DNA of 64,000 bases from Oscarella lobularis (GCF_947507565.1 NC_089175.1:6375733-6439732); one strand, 5' to 3'; shown: positions 24,301-43,644, counted from the first letter of the stretch. The notes: generated by a model not told the origin, from the letters alone. Program-made: numbers and translations.

Positions 24301-25137
24301 GTGCAGAAACGGACGAAGAGAAGTGCGAGCATTTTTACGCGGTAGAAGGACTCATACGCGGAATACCGAACGTCATTCGAACGTCGTACGGCGAATGGAA
24401 GAGCTCCGTCGCGAATTTCACGACTCAAAATCGTGAAACGGCGACTGCTATCGAGACTATGATGGGGAACGGCGCTAAGTTGAAGGCGGCTCTCAACGAC
24501 ACAACTCGCGTTCTCGCAGCGTTTGATAAGCAAGCAGCAAATCGGTCGCAGGCATTGTCTTTGTCAAAGGAAGAACGAGACGGAATCGCCAGAAGTGCGG
24601 CAGCGAAAAAAGTTTCTGCTGAATAAACAAGGTATGTTTTGTTATTAATTGTACACGTCACATGATTTGATTTCTTTGTTTCTAAGGTTACGCTAAAATG
24701 AGTGAATCGCTTCACAATCGCTTACAGGAGCAGAACGTTAATGCCGTCAAGTCGTTCATGGACGCGTTTGGCAAACGCGTTTACGAGGAGACGAAGCACG
24801 ATTTGCCTGATTATCTTCAGGAGGTTTTCGACGCTTTGGCGAAGCCTTACAAGGCTATCGAGACGTCCGACTATCGGTACGAAGAGGCGCAAATTGTCAT
24901 CGAGAGCATAGGCAAGATTCACGAAGTGAGTGCGCTCCTTTTTAAAACTTGGTTGATATTAGTTTTTTTTTTCTTTGCGGCAGACTTTGACCACTCTTCA
25001 GAAGGAGACGCTGTTTAATGCCGCCAAGCTCTCCGATATTCTGCTCAAGGAACTTACCGAAATTGAAAACACGGCTATATTTTGCAGTGGAACGGAAGCG
25101 AAGAATAAGCACTTGGATGCTGAAGGTCCCAGGTGAT
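21400..25137 (+). pseudogene. Frameshifted multi-exon gene of unknown family
   Basis: Coding-like segments on one strand are broken repeatedly. A frame runs from an acceptor at about 21400 to 21885, then shifts near 21860 into another that ends at 22352. In-frame TGA and TAG codons follow, and further shifts occur near 22600, 22720 and 22830. A clean frame then spans 22849-23373. Later exons include a Cys-rich piece (about 23418-23530), 23579-24070 (TGA in frame), 24306-24626 and 24680-24925, plus a last exon of about 24984-25137. The first half looks beta-rich with hydrophobic strands (YVSLFFGLLEAEIFLQV). The second half is helical and charged. I do not recognise the family. The density of lesions in different exons argues for a pseudogene rather than single sequencing errors. 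Confidence 0.6.
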
Positions 25138-27734
25138 TGAGCGGCCGTGCAAGTCCACTGTCACCAGTTCGTGGAGACTGCATGTCGTAGTAGTACAGTA
25201 TCATTTTAACTGCATGAGTATGTTTTGCATAGGCGTAGGGAAGTGGGGAGTATCGCGCGCGCGTCGTTATAGCTAGGCCCGCGATAAAACCAAAATTGTA
25301 GTCATGTTTATATTTATTAAATAAACCCGGAAGTAAACCGGAAGTTGCATAACAATAAATATCATCTCGGAGTCTTTTTACTAGGGGGGGCGATTCACCC
25401 ACGCCCCCTGGTGGACACGGAGCCCGGAGCCTCGGTTGACCCACGAGACACGGGGTGCGGCCTCTTTATCCTCGATTGGCCTCGGAGACGGCCTTGGGAG
25501 TGAAGCGTCCTCGGATGTGAGTCCGCCACCCTTTTATCCAAGGGGACCGCTATTGTGACCCACCGCGTCTCGCCATAGTGGGGAGGCCAACTCTATCGGC
25601 CTCTGCTATAGAGGTACGGCCTCTTTAAAAACCTCGTTGGCCTCGGAGGTCTTTGGGAGTAGAGACACGACGTTGAAAACGTAGGGACGTTGCCACGGTG
25701 ATTGTTCGCCACGGGATGTAACCTGATGTTCTCCATTTGTGCCAGAGCTCCTTGGCCTGCATGAGATCGAGCTCACGCATAACATAAAGACCTGAAAATT
25801 GAAAAATGAGAGCTTATAGGCTAAGTCAATTCCGATGTAATTCTAACCTGAAGCAATAACAAACAATTTATGGCTTTGTAAACAAACCGAGATCGTTAGA
25901 GAATCCATTTGGAACTAAAACACTTTATTCCCTTTTCTGCAATAAGTGTAAACGTTTTTTATACCTGTCGCTACGTCTCGCTTGGCGTTTTCTTCTCGGA
26001 CGGACAACGCCAACCTGATGCAGGTGTATCTCACCCCTTTCGATAGAGGAACTAATTAAAAAGACACGGTAATGATCTCGAGAAAACGGCTCATGGGAAG
26101 ACTTATTGTCGATAAGATAAAATGTTATGTGACGTCAGTTGTTTGAACTCAAGTTTTTTTGCGATGGGATGCCGGCACTACTACCAGACCTCTGAATAAA
26201 AGAAATAATGTCACCCTGTAGAAAATTTGGTTGTGTGTGAAGAATATGCCTTACACATCTGTTGCCATGGTAACGGAGTTAAACGACAAAAAACGAAGCA
26301 TAGCCGCCTTCAATGCACAATTCCCACAGTCGTCGTTGCCAAGGCAAAACGCAAACGGTTCCTTGTCGTGGACAACGTTTGCAAGCAAACGCTATCCGTC
26401 GTCGTGGAAACAGCAGCTGGAGTGCGATCTGCCGACGAATCATGCCAAGCTAGCAGATCTGAAGCACACATAACGTCTGACATTGACACTAATGAATAAA
26501 TATTACTTACGTCCATGATTGAGATGAGAAAGAGACTCGCACTGGTGGAGGAATTAGCATGAAAGAAATAGTGATATTTTCTTAGCAATTATTCGTCGCA
26601 ACTGATTAGGAACGTTTCTACTAGTAGCATCTGCTGTGAATGAACATTCCCTTATCGACGTCATCAAGAAAACTAGGGTAGTATGTATATACTTATATAA
26701 TTATTTACGTCTCTTGGATTTTTACCACTATAGACAGTTTATCTAGCGTTAAACCTCATTGTAATAGCTAACTAAATTAGTTTTTAGGATACCTGCATTC
26801 CAATTGAGACGTAGTACAAAAACGCATCAATCTCCTTTCGTTTCGCGCTTGATGTCAATAGTAGGATTCGGAAATGCCATTGATAGTGACATTGTCCATG
26901 ATATAATTGTCGTAGGATATTTGCACGTCTCTCTTTTATAAGAGCTTACATACATGAGAGATACGGTGGTTTACGTAGACATCAATACTATAGTTGAGAA
27001 TCACCACAAAAAAGTCTAAACAATATAATATCTAAAGCTGAAAGGCGATACATAATTGCCTACCAGCTTTATTCCGGGCGACTTGCGGAGAAAAAAGAAG
27101 ACTACAAGAGAACTATTGTAAACGCGAACCTTCCAAAACAAATAGTAGTAGTGAAAAGGTTCAATACACTGCCGGAGTGATTTGAGATGAGATGAAGACA
27201 CAATAACTGCTCGAAAAGGAGCACGTTAGGCACATCGTGTTTGAAATTATATACACGGCGGATCCAAACGTGACAATCAATATCCTTATCAAACACATTG
27301 CCACCGATAAGGTCGAAGTGCGTTGGGATCTTTCGTGCTTACATCACCACTTCCGGTGATGGCCTGCCTCTTGCAGGAAAACACTTTTCCACAGAAGGCC
27401 AAACTCATCTATCCAGTTCATACGTTCATGTTTGCCTAGTTAGCACATATATCTAGACGTGTTTGGTGACACTTTTCTTTAGCAATCCGCTCTTGCAAAC
27501 TGTCTGTGGTAGATTTGGCGCTCAGCTAAAAAAAGTTTCATTACGGCTATTTAGAAGTTTCTATGCATGCGCCAGCATATGACTCTACTTGGTGAAATGA
27601 TTTGACCCCAATTACATCGTTCTTGCCACTGCACTTCTTCAAAGAAAAATTGACTGTTTGGACTGGGATGCATGCAGCCACCACGCTTAAGGCAATTGAA
27701 TAAGTGAGTGCTGGACGGAAAAGGGAAAAATGTT
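25138..27734. other. Non-coding region with a GC-rich imperfect repeat
   Basis: No gene supported. At 25440-25690 a GC-rich block contains two diverged copies of 'cggcctcttta..cctcg.ttggcctcgga' about 165 bp apart. A 76-codon open frame from ATG 26246 has no motif or splice support. The remainder is AT-rich. Confidence 0.45.
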
Positions 27735-28500
27735 TCGAGAGAAAGGGCCTGCTTGGCAAACCCTATTTTGGCTTTCGAATTTGAGCGCTATCAAGCCAGC
27801 GCGAGCCAAAAATGCGTTCGACCTGTACAAAGAACCGTTTTAGATTAGCGCAACAATCTGGAAGAGGAGAATTCGATAAGCGGGAGGGCAGTGAATGAGA
27901 GAACGGCTTATGTCAGCGCTAATTGAGCTTCTTCTACATTCCGACAGCCTTTACGCCTTTGGTAACATTACTTTCCAAAGACAGCGTTCTGATATCATCT
28001 TTCGATTTGCGTAGAATTGCGATTACCCCGAAAGGGGTCCCGATCTCCACTTAACCTTATCAATTCGGACCAACCCAGATTGTGAATCCGTCGTATAGGA
28101 GCCCTCGGCTATTTGCACTTCTCTCCAGACGCAAATCCTGACCGAATATCATCACGTGATCGAGGCCCCGTACAAGGACTTCTGGGTCTGTCATGTCTGA
28201 GTCAGAGAGTACTCTGTCGTCGCAGAGCGAGCTAGTAAAGTTCAGGACAACAAATCAGAGCCGATTTAATGGTGAAATTGATGAGTAAATTTTATCCTCC
28301 TTATTTTGCAGGAAGTAGACTGTAGCTACACTACATGTTAGGAATTGAGATCGTTTCGATAGTCAGAGCGCGTTTTGACATTATTTTTAGTATGTACTGA
28401 GAACGCGACTCGTTGCTCTTGTGCGCATAATCGAAATGGAAATTCTCTTTTTAAAGTTCCCGCGTTTCAAATTCGTTTGTGCGCACGCGCGTGCGCTAGA
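27735..28500 (+). repeat. Dispersed repeat R2, copy 1
   Basis: About 765 bp closely matches 37318-38100 in the same orientation. Landmarks are 'gggcctgcttggc', 'tttgagcgctatc', 'gaagaggagaattcgataag', 'aaaggggtcccgatc', 'atcacgtgatcgaggcc' and 'gtttgtgcgcacgcgcgtg' at the right edge. No conserved reading frame. It could be a non-autonomous transposon or a duplicated upstream region. Both copies lie upstream of signalling genes on the plus strand. Confidence 0.7.
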
Positions 28501-29643
28501 CTCCAAGTCTCCAACTGTTTGCTTCGCTTTGCGCCCCAAAATGTCTCGCAAATGAGCGAGAACGTGTCAGAGCGCTATTTTAGACAGATTAGAGGAGATT
28601 TTTCGAGAACACGCGCACGCGAAGGCAGCTCTGTGGCTCATCGCCTCGAAAAGCAGTCTTTCCGAGCCAGATAGCCGCAAGAAGTCAGGTTTCGTCCTTC
28701 TGGGCATGTTCTTTCGACATCGTACGTGTGTACACTCTAGGCGATCCGTGTGCATGCCTACGTCTATTCAGGGATACTAGTCTAGTATCCCTGGTCTATT
28801 TCGTCGACCAGTGGACATCAAAAACAGACTTTTCTGAATCTTTAGGAAGGTTAGCTTTGAAGAACAACCTTCCAAATCTACCGGGACCCCCGAACCCCAA
28901 AACTATATATCGTCCCACGGGATTCATTGTAGACGTGTCTTCAGACATGACTGTAATTTCAGGTGCTTAGAACTTCACTAAGACCTTTATCACTCTGCTC
29001 TTGCCCCAATTTTCGCCCGGTTCAGCTTAGGCAGCTTAGTATTTGGAAGCTGAGTCCTTTCAAGGCGAGCCATCGTCATTCGCTTATTCATGCGCACGGT
29101 CGGACAGAACTGCGACACGTGCGTTGTATCGCGAAAATCATTTGAAAAAAATATCACCGTATGTCGCGGTATGAGTCATCCATAATAGCAATCGCAAACA
29201 CTTCCGTCATTCAAATTCACAACACTCCTTTCCACTGCCTCTATCCTCTTCCGGGTTGGCCGGATAAGTGTAGCGACGTTGCTCTGCCGTCGCGACCGCC
29301 AGCTAGTCTCTATGGATCATGGATGGAATCGACGTGTTTTATGAACATGTTTGGAGTTTAAGAATAAACATAACGTACTTGTTGGTGAGGTCCCTTTCGT
29401 TCTCTCACCTTGTCGACGTTCTTACAGGCCTGCTCGTACTTTTTGTCGATGTTAGAACCCTCTACGTCTGCACGAAGCCGGTCAGTTGTAGTGCAGACGG
29501 TCGGCGCGGTGTGTACGATGAATCCTAATTAGTAAAGAGTGATATAACCGAAGGGCGTGGACATAAGAACAGAACATAGATAGGATGTAAATGCGCAGTC
29601 GTCTCATCAGTTATTCAAATTCCTTGCAGTGGCGCGGAGTCAT
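28501..29643. other. Spacer without recognisable gene
   Basis: Short open frames only, with no domain, signal peptide or splice-supported exon. It may contain the promoter of the small membrane-protein gene that follows. Confidence 0.4.
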
Positions 29644-30726
29644 ATGTCTCCACTAAGCATTTTCTCTCTCATCGCCGCCATTTCGTTTCAAAGCCAAACG
29701 TCCGGGCCACCGCCGCAACCGTGCGACGCAACTCGGTTTGCCGAAATTGGAACGCGATGCATCATCGATCAACGCTTCAGTCCTTGCGCTGATGAGGTTC
29801 GTGTGAACGTCGTCCAGAGGAGAGAGCCCCTCTATAATCAACATTGCTCTCCGGCAGGAACCCAACATATCTCGTGGCATTGCGGTAGGCTCAGATCTCC
29901 TCAAGTCACTTTTTGTCTTACGGTACTTTTTTTCTTCTAGCTGCTCTATTTCTCGATCTGCTACGGGGTAAACGTGTATCGCAATTCTGAGCGAATCTGT
30001 CTTGCGATGTGCGACGAAGTGAGTGACCGCAACTTAATTAATTGATTTACAGTAGTTGTTTTCTCACCTGCGCTGGATCTTTTTTTAGAGCGCTTATGCA
30101 ATCGCGTCCGCGTGTGTTAAAACATGTGACGTTATTAAATGTCTTTCAAACGCTTCATTACAAGGTGCGTGGCAAGAAGACATATCATGTCTAGCGCGCC
30201 TATGGTGAGCAAAGCTGATTGACCTCTGGACCCCCTATTGGCATTGCTTATAGCGTCCAAGGTGCAAGGGAAGAGCGAGAGCGTAAAGTTGTCGCTGAAG
30301 CATGGGTACACGAATGTTGCATTCATAACTGTTTCTGTTCTTCCTACCGAGTCTTTTTAGGATTGTGGCGTTGTTGACACGTATGCGTCGAATGCGTCTC
30401 GCACTCCCTTGAAGGTCGACAAGTTTAGTACTTCAGAGCAAGGTCTAGTTCATTTCTACATCATATATATTTTCTTCGCTGTCTGTGTTATGGATATTGA
30501 ATGAATTCTTGTCCCGGCAGTTGCGGCCAGCGATTGGACATGGACTTTTTATGGCGCTTTCGTGATTTTTGTTATCTCCGTCTTCCTCGTCGTCACATGC
30601 GTCTGCCGCAAAATTCGTCGCCTTGCAGAGAGTCTTCACCGTCACTCCGCCGTCTTTTCTCCATCAAGGAGCGACACTCGACGACTCGCCGTTTCACCGA
30701 CTAGCTGTTTTCGATTTCTCTTTGTC

Positions 30727-36527
<5,801 letters not shown>

Positions 36528-36639
36528 AAGTGCTTGCATGAATTTTTCCCAAGCTGCCAAATGGAAATGGAAATTGATGCAATTGTGTTATTATGTCCTG
36601 TTGTAGAATCTATAATTGAAAATCGCTGTGTTGTTGCTG

Positions 36640-36645
36640 CTGCTT

Positions 36646-36721
<76 letters not shown>

Positions 36722-36722
36722 A
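36640..36722 (+). repeat. (GTT)n microsatellite
   Basis: About 25 uninterrupted trinucleotide units just downstream of the kinase gene. The Val/Asn/Thr-run open frames across it are artefacts of the repeat. Confidence 0.95.
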
Positions 36723-36999
36723 GCTGCTTTTGTTCTTCTCATTCAAAAAGTCAGTGTGTTGGTGTGTGTGCATGATTGTACAGAGTCAATTCGTTTGCTA
36801 TTTATATGTATGCATTCCTTTTCAAATTTATAATTAATTCTGATAATTGTCGCTCTGCACTTCGACCACGGATTGTAGAGTCTGTACTCTACACAGTTCG
36901 TGATTCGACGAATTCACGCCTTTCTACGGCCTTTCAGTGCAATGATTGGAACGACATGAAAACTACTGAGTGTTATCTAATACATCTCTAGGGCCGTAC

Positions 37000-37230
37000 A
37001 GACGAAAAAGAGCTCCAAAGGCGGTCATTGAATGTTGGACACGGGCTACGTTGACGATAAATACGGGTAACAGACTGAGGCCCCTTTCAAGAGAGAGAAG
37101 TGTCTCTCTAAAATTTAGTGACTTTAATGTGCCAGCGCGATCGTCGCTTGCTCTGTAGAAGCTCGAGCGAAGAATCGATCAAATCCAGCGAGATTGCCGT
37201 ATGTCATCCCAGTGGCGTCCGATGATCGAT
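37000..37230 (+). repeat. Dispersed repeat R1, copy 3 (partial)
   Basis: Shares 'gacgataaatacgggtaac'-like text, 'tgaggcccctttcaag', 'gagattgccgtatgtc' and 'gtggcgtccgatg' with the copies at 5795 and 20955. It is more diverged and shorter on the right. Confidence 0.5.
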
Positions 37231-37317
37231 CAGCACAGTCCTACAACAAATACTGTTTTTTACTGTTTTTTTCTGCGCTGAGGAACACGTCTAAAGTGCC
37301 ATACAGCGCTATAGGCG

Positions 37318-38100
37318 TCGTCGACAAGGGGCCTGCTTGGCCAACCCTCTGAATAGATTATTTTGAATTTGAGCGCTATCCTGTCAGCGCAAGCCAAAAA
37401 GGCGTTTGATCTGTACAAAAGACCGTTGTAGATTAGCGCAACGATCTGGAAGAGGAGAATTCGATAAGCTGGCGAGCGGTGAATCAGAGAACGGCTTATG
37501 TCGGAGCTAATTGAGCTTCTTCTACATTCTGACAGCCTTTGCGTCTTCGGTAGCATTACTTTCCGAAGGCAGCGTTCTGATCTCATCTTTCGATTTGCGT
37601 AGAATTGCGATTTCCCTGAAAGGGGTCCCGATCCTCACTTAACCTTATCAGTTCGGACCAGCCCAGATTGTGAATCCGTCGTAAAGGAGCTCTCGGCTAT
37701 TTGCGCTTGTCTCCAGACGCAAATCCTGCCCGAATAATATCACGTGATCGAGGCCCCGTACAAGGACTTCATTGCTTTAGTAATTTTACTAATTTCTACG
37801 TCTGTCATGTCTGAGAGTACTCTGTCTTTGTAGAGCAAGCTATTTAAGTTCAGAACAACAATTAAGAGCTGATTTAGTGGTTGAGTAAACTTATCCTTCT
37901 TATTTTGCAGGAAGTAGACTAGCTACTGTACATGTTAGGAATTGAGATCGTTTCGATAGTCAGAGCGTGTTTTGACATTATTTTTAGTATGTACTGATAA
38001 CGCGACTCGTTGCTCTTGTGCGTAATCGAAATGGCAATCCTCTTTTTAAAGTTCCCGCGATATAATTCGTTTGTGCGCACGCGCGTGCCCTTGACTAGTC
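37318..38100 (+). repeat. Dispersed repeat R2, copy 2
   Basis: Collinear with 27735-28500 over nearly its whole length, with small indels. It ends at the same 'gtttgtgcgcacgcgcgtg' landmark, about 310 bp before the start codon of the RING-Roc gene. Confidence 0.7.
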
Positions 38101-38411
38101 GACCAAAAAATCGCCTCACTAACGAGAAGACGCCTCCAATAGCGAATTTCAGGTAAGAAGTGTTATTCTAGACTGTGTTTTTAAGTTCTCGTTTCGGTAT
38201 CTTCGGTAGGCTCACTCACATAGGGAAATACATATCATCGACTTGTTTTGACCGACGTTTTGCTTTAACGTCGAGTCGAACGACAGCTATTTGAGTTTTG
38301 TATTCCTGTTCATATAGAGGAAACGAGGTGCAACGTTCTCAACGCATTATAACGTCATGAGTGCCAATTTTATGCGTGCAGTCTTGTCAAAAGTGATTTG
38401 GCATCATAGCT

Positions 38412-41400
38412 ATGGATTTTCCTGGTGGATATGACGTTGAGTTTGATCCGCCTCTTGAGCGAAAACACGCATGTATGTTCTGTAAGTTGGCTCTAAGAGA
38501 TCCTTATCAAACACTGTGTGGCCATCGTTGTTGTGCTTCTTGCATCAAACACCATTTAGAAAAGTAAGCAACTGGGAGCTTAATCATGCTAAACCTTGCA
38601 GCGCTTTCAGAAATCGAAGAATAACGTGCCCTTTTGACTCTGAAATGATGACGGCTGATGAGGTGGCCAACGCAAGTTATTAACTGTCAGACTGTAAAAT
38701 TTCAGGACTATAGATTTTTCCTGATAACTTTTGTCGACGACAAATTCTGTCTTTACGCGTTAAATGCAGAAGCAGCTCATCAGAAGGAGAAGACGGCTGT
38801 CCGTGGAAAGGGCGCTTGAATCAACTCGCAGTTAGAAAATACAAGCTAAATATTTTTCTTCTTAAGTCCTCTTTGACCTTTTTATTTATTTGGCAGGATC
38901 ATCTTGAACTCTGCGTTTTTCAAAAGAAGTCTTGTCCAAATGAAGGCTGCGGCCTCGTTTTCAATCAAACCGACTTACTTAATCACGTCGGGAGCGAATG
39001 CAATTTCAGACTAGAATCCTGTGATTCGTGTGGGAAAAAGATTATTTTTAAAGCGCTAGCGGTATGGACTTCTTCTTGCCCACTATCCGTCCTAAAGTTT
39101 CTTTCAGAATCATAAAGATAATGAATGCTTGGAAACGATGATATCGTGTCCCAATGTATGCGGTGAGATGATAAAGAGAAAAGATGTAGGAATATATGAT
39201 AAAACGCACTCTTCACGTATATCTTAATTCTGCTTTTAGTTAATTTTACATCAGAGAGAAGAATGCTCGAGATCTCATCTGCAACGCGCAAACGTCGACT
39301 TTCAAAATGAAATGAATTTAGCAGGGGAGGAACAGAGCGTCGAGAAAAGTCGTGATAAAATACGCGAAGGCAGCGATGACCGTTCTCAAAAAATTTATGA
39401 CGAAGCTCTAAAACGCGGGTCTGTAACAGTTAATCGATCTCGTGTTATTGTTTCGGGTCAAGACGGGGCTGGCAAGTCGTGTCTTATAGATTCTCTTTTG
39501 AACAGATCCTTTGAGAAGAATAAACCAAGCACAGAAGGAGCGGCCGTGGCAATGACCCACACAACAGCTAGCGGCTGGGAAGTCACTAAAAGCAAGGACC
39601 ACTTAGATCCGCTTATTGCAGAGGGTGTCTATCGCATGAATCAACAGCAGTCGTCGTTGGCGAGCTGGCAAGAAGGCTCTTCTGAATCATCTCATTTTGC
39701 CGCGGAACTGAACTTCATCAACTCCAATTCAGCAGTGGAGATTGTAGAACCGGCACACCCTGTGGAAACACTGGCAGAAGATTTGAGAGCGGTCGGCATG
39801 GAAGCGAAAACGCTCTCGGCTAGCCAGCAACAATTAGTCAGTACTTTTCTCACAAATAGACCGAGTGAAGAAGATCTTCGTAAGCAAATCCTGGGCGTTC
39901 GCGATATCTGGGATTTAGGGGGACAAGAAGTTTATCTTGCCACTCATTCGGCTCTAATGCCGGAGAGCGAAGAGTTTGGGTTGTCCATGTACATGGTTGT
40001 ATTGGACATCTCAAAGTCGCTGTCCGATAAGGCAAAGTCATTTTATCGTTTATCTGATGGCCAAGTAATAGACCAGACAAACGAATTGGGTTGGATTCGC
40101 AAAAACGGAGACTTTCCTCTTTACTGGTTTGGCTCAATTACCGCAGCTCACCAAGAGACGCCTCTAGGCGACCATTGGCTGGGCGAAGACGAAGAGGTAG
40201 CTCCTCCTCCTGTCTTCGCAATTGGTTCACACAGAGACGTCTTGGAAAGCGACAAGAATAGGTTTCCGGACTCAGCGTCCGTAGAAAAGTGGCTGAGGAA
40301 TCAAGGAAAACTGTTTGAGCAACTTCTTAGCGACAGCGACTTCGTGAAGCACATCGTCGTACCAAAGAAGCACGGCGTCAGAGAACACAATGAAGACTTT
40401 CGCGAGATGGCTCATTTCTTCAAGAGACTATTTTTAATAGACAATACCGTCTCTGGTTCAGGGTCTCCTTGTAAAGGCGTTAAGGAAATTCGAGAACGAG
40501 TCGATCGCATGACTTCGACGTATTGGCAGGGAATGAAGAAACAGCCTCTCTTCTGGGTTTACCTTGAAATTCTTCTGTTTTGTTGGTGCAAAATTATGAG
40601 AACGGTCGTAGCTAAAGTTGAGGAAGTAGCAAAGCTCGCTCAGCATCCGACAATATGCAACATTTCTAGTCGCGACGAGGTTATTGTAGCGCTGAAATAT
40701 CTTGCGAACGTCGGAGCTATTCTCTATTACCCGGAAGTAGACGGTTTGAAAGACTTTGTTTTCACGAGACCTATGTGGGTAATCAATGCTCTGTCTGCAT
40801 TTGTGACAGCTGCAGAGCCGGGCCCATACATGATGCCCAAGTGGAACCTTTTGAAAGAAAAGGGGTTAATGTCGCATGACTTGATGAACTATCGTTTAAA
40901 GCAAATGCGCGACGCTGATTCTAGCGATTTGGCAACTGCCTTGAAGGACGCCAGTCCGGAGCAAATTGAAGACGAAAATAGGCTAATTGTACGACTTTTA
41001 CAGCGACTTGACGTCATCGCTCCGGCGAAGGGATCGACTTCAAGTGAAATTGAATTTTATGTTCCTTCAATGCTCCGGTCTTCTTTTCTGTGTTATCCTA
41101 CGCATTTGGAGAATCAAGCTCACTCAAATCGCCTTCCCGCTTCTCTCATCATCATTCCGATAAAGCTCAAGTTTGTTCCGGAATGTCTCTACTTCCGGCT
41201 CTTAACTCGCTTTCTAAATTTGTACCCGAAAGATCCTCAACTCTCTCGTCATCAGTGTATTTTGCTAGTGCAAGATGAAAAGTCTCATGCGGTAGAAGGT
41301 ATGAAGCTAGATTGTTTAATCGATCGATAGCACATTGCATGTGTCATGTTTTAGTTGAAGTTGAACTGCTTTACCACAGCCGAGGTAAGTGGATTGCTCT

Positions 41401-42089
41401 AACGATTAGTTACATCAATGAAGAAGACGTAGCAAGAGCCAGTCCTTCTTTCTTGCACTCCATCAGAGAGGAACTGTTTAAGCAAATGACCAGTATTTGC
41501 CAACAGGGAATGAGAGGATTCAAATACGTCATATGCTGTCAAATACGAGAAGCCGTAGGCGCTGACGGACAACTGGATATTGATGACAGAAGCCTTCCTG
41601 TGCTCCTGAAAGAGAAGTACAAATATTCGCCTAGAGAAGCAAAATTGTACAACAAATTTGGGAAACGTTTGCGAGTGAAATCAGAAGATTTTCTTAGAAT
41701 TAACTGTTGGTTCAGTCGTTATCCTTACTATGCTGTACCACCAGAAACTCAAGGTATGGCAGCAGAAGTGCGTTCGTTTTGATCTCAGCCTTTTTTTTGC
41801 AGACGCACTTCCAATGGCCATCAGCAGGTCCCTTATTCGCACTGTTGCAGCTTTGGTAGAAGTAAAGTGGCAAAGATTCGCTGTTTGTTTGGAAAGAAAA
41901 GCCGGTGCTATACTGCAGTGCAAGGAAAAGTCTGATGATAATCTCGTTCGGGCCATGATAATCATAGAGGATTGGATAGCAGAATGCGGTCAAAAGGCAA
42001 CGACAAAGGCTCTTGTTCAAGCTTGTGAAGATTGCGGCATTAACAGAGATATTATTGAAGCTACTTATAAAAATAACTCAAAGTCGTAA
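38412..42089 (+). CDS. RING / TRAF zinc-finger / Roc-COR / Death-domain protein (1,105 aa)
   Basis: Eight exons: 38412-38563, 38602-38662, 38714-38830, 38897-39061, 39108-39185, 39240-41298, 41355-41753 and 41803-42089. All junctions keep frame. Residues about 19-65 form a TRAF-type RING ([17 protein letters not shown]). Residues about 72-210 hold TRAF-type zinc fingers ([29 protein letters not shown]). The Roc GTPase has a P-loop GQDGAGKS near 264, DLGGQE near 415 and SHRD in the guanine-specificity position. A COR-like region follows. The last exon is a Death-fold ([13 protein letters not shown]...LVQACEDCG). No kinase domain is present, unlike LRRK proteins. This would be a cytosolic GTPase scaffold able to ubiquitinate and to recruit Death-domain partners (inference). 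Confidence 0.85.
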
Positions 42090-43278
42090 AAATGTGCTCT
42101 GTACCTTGTTTGTAGATGTATGCTTTCATTATATTACGTCATTATTTTTTGTATTGTAATGGACTCTCAATATAGGAATCTACCACAATCCTGCCATGTT
42201 GCAGGTTTTGCGGCGTTCAGTAAAAAAGACAAGTACACTATAGTTGCAAGGATTCATATCAAGTAACTACGTAGCAGTTTCTATCAGAGTCCTGAAAACT
42301 GAAGCAATGAATGCGCTTGTGCTGAAATACGTATCGACCATATAGCGCTGTTACTGCTACTGCTCCGTTGGCCGCGAAAGACTTTTGAACACTGGCCGCG
42401 GCGTGGCGGGAGGCCGCCGTCAGGCGCGATATATAAATTATGTATTGATGACTCGCTAGGTGCCTGTTTGTAGAAAAAAATTTCATACATATACCTATGA
42501 AAGTCACGTGACGTATGGTGGCAACTATATTTCAAAACGAAGCTAAAAAAAAGCAATGTACGTAACATTTATTTGATCCGAGAAGCTCTATGATTTGGTA
42601 GCAAATTAGGATGCTAATGTATTGTTTTGTGTTTGACGTATAATCGGTCACATGGTCGCTTTTATACGGGAGTTGCTCTACTTCTCTGTCGATCGCTTCA
42701 ACGTTTTTTGGACGCGAAACTCCGCATTCGAGGCGCCAGATCTCCTTAGAAGAAGCGTCGCGGACGTCCTTTCGAGCTCTCTCCATCTCTTCATCGCTCT
42801 CTAGCTCTCTCGTGCGGATATATCGTGTTGAGGGAACGAGCGGATGTCATTTTAGAAAAAGCGATAGCGAGCTCCGGTTGAGGTCGATGCGCTTCAGAAA
42901 TGAAGAGCGTTTGCATTTCAATTTTTTTCGATTTACATTTTTTGAAGTCAAAGCATCAATATTTCCTTCTGGAACGCGAATTTGTTCTCTGCTATTGCAA
43001 CGAGCCGACCGACGTCGTCGAACTATTTCGTGGCATGCGAAAATATTAATAATTACGTGGGCGTGGCTGTGAATGCGTAGGAGAGCATCTCGACGACTCT
43101 ATTTCCCATATGGAGAGAGGTAAAATTATAAACCATTTTTTGCTTTTATCGATTGGAGTATTTTAGGAGCAGATGGCTATTAACGATTTTTATTTATATT
43201 TATAATGATATAGGCCTTCCTCTCTCCCTAGCTCTCTCTACGATGGGCTTGTGTCGCATCCAACGTGGGCTCCTTTGA
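42090..43278. other. Spacer before the ZU5/Death gene
   Basis: No supportable gene. Open frames on both strands lack motifs. It contains CG-rich and AT-rich patches and probably the promoter of the next gene. Confidence 0.4.
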
Positions 43279-43444
43279 GTGTATAAACGCGCACTGGTAG
43301 AATCCCCAAAGAGCGTTCAAACCTCAAAAAACTCTAATTATTCCTTCGTCGAATTCGGACGTCAGGTTATGAACTTTCTTCAGTACATTCCATCTCAATT
43401 CTCAATTTGTCGTCCTCGTGCGGCTTGTAATAGTGCTTGTATTC

Positions 43445-43644
43445 NNNNNNNNNNNNNNNNNNNNNNNNNNNNNNNNNNNNNNNNNNNNNNNNNNNNNNNN
43501 NNNNNNNNNNNNNNNNNNNNNNNNNNNNNNNNNNNNNNNNNNNNNNNNNNNNNNNNNNNNNNNNNNNNNNNNNNNNNNNNNNNNNNNNNNNNNNNNNNNN
43601 NNNNNNNNNNNNNNNNNNNNNNNNNNNNNNNNNNNNNNNNNNNN
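43445..43644. other. Assembly gap (200 N)
   Basis: A run of exactly 200 N, which looks like a fixed-size placeholder. True length is unknown. It removes the 5' part of the ZU5/Death gene. Confidence 0.98.

Noticed and set aside
26246-26473. 76-codon open frame in the 25-27.7 kb spacer
   Set aside because: No domain, signal peptide, splice support or paralogue in the window.
42812-43072. Open frame upstream of the ZU5/Death gene
   Set aside because: No motif, and low-complexity basic composition consistent with chance.
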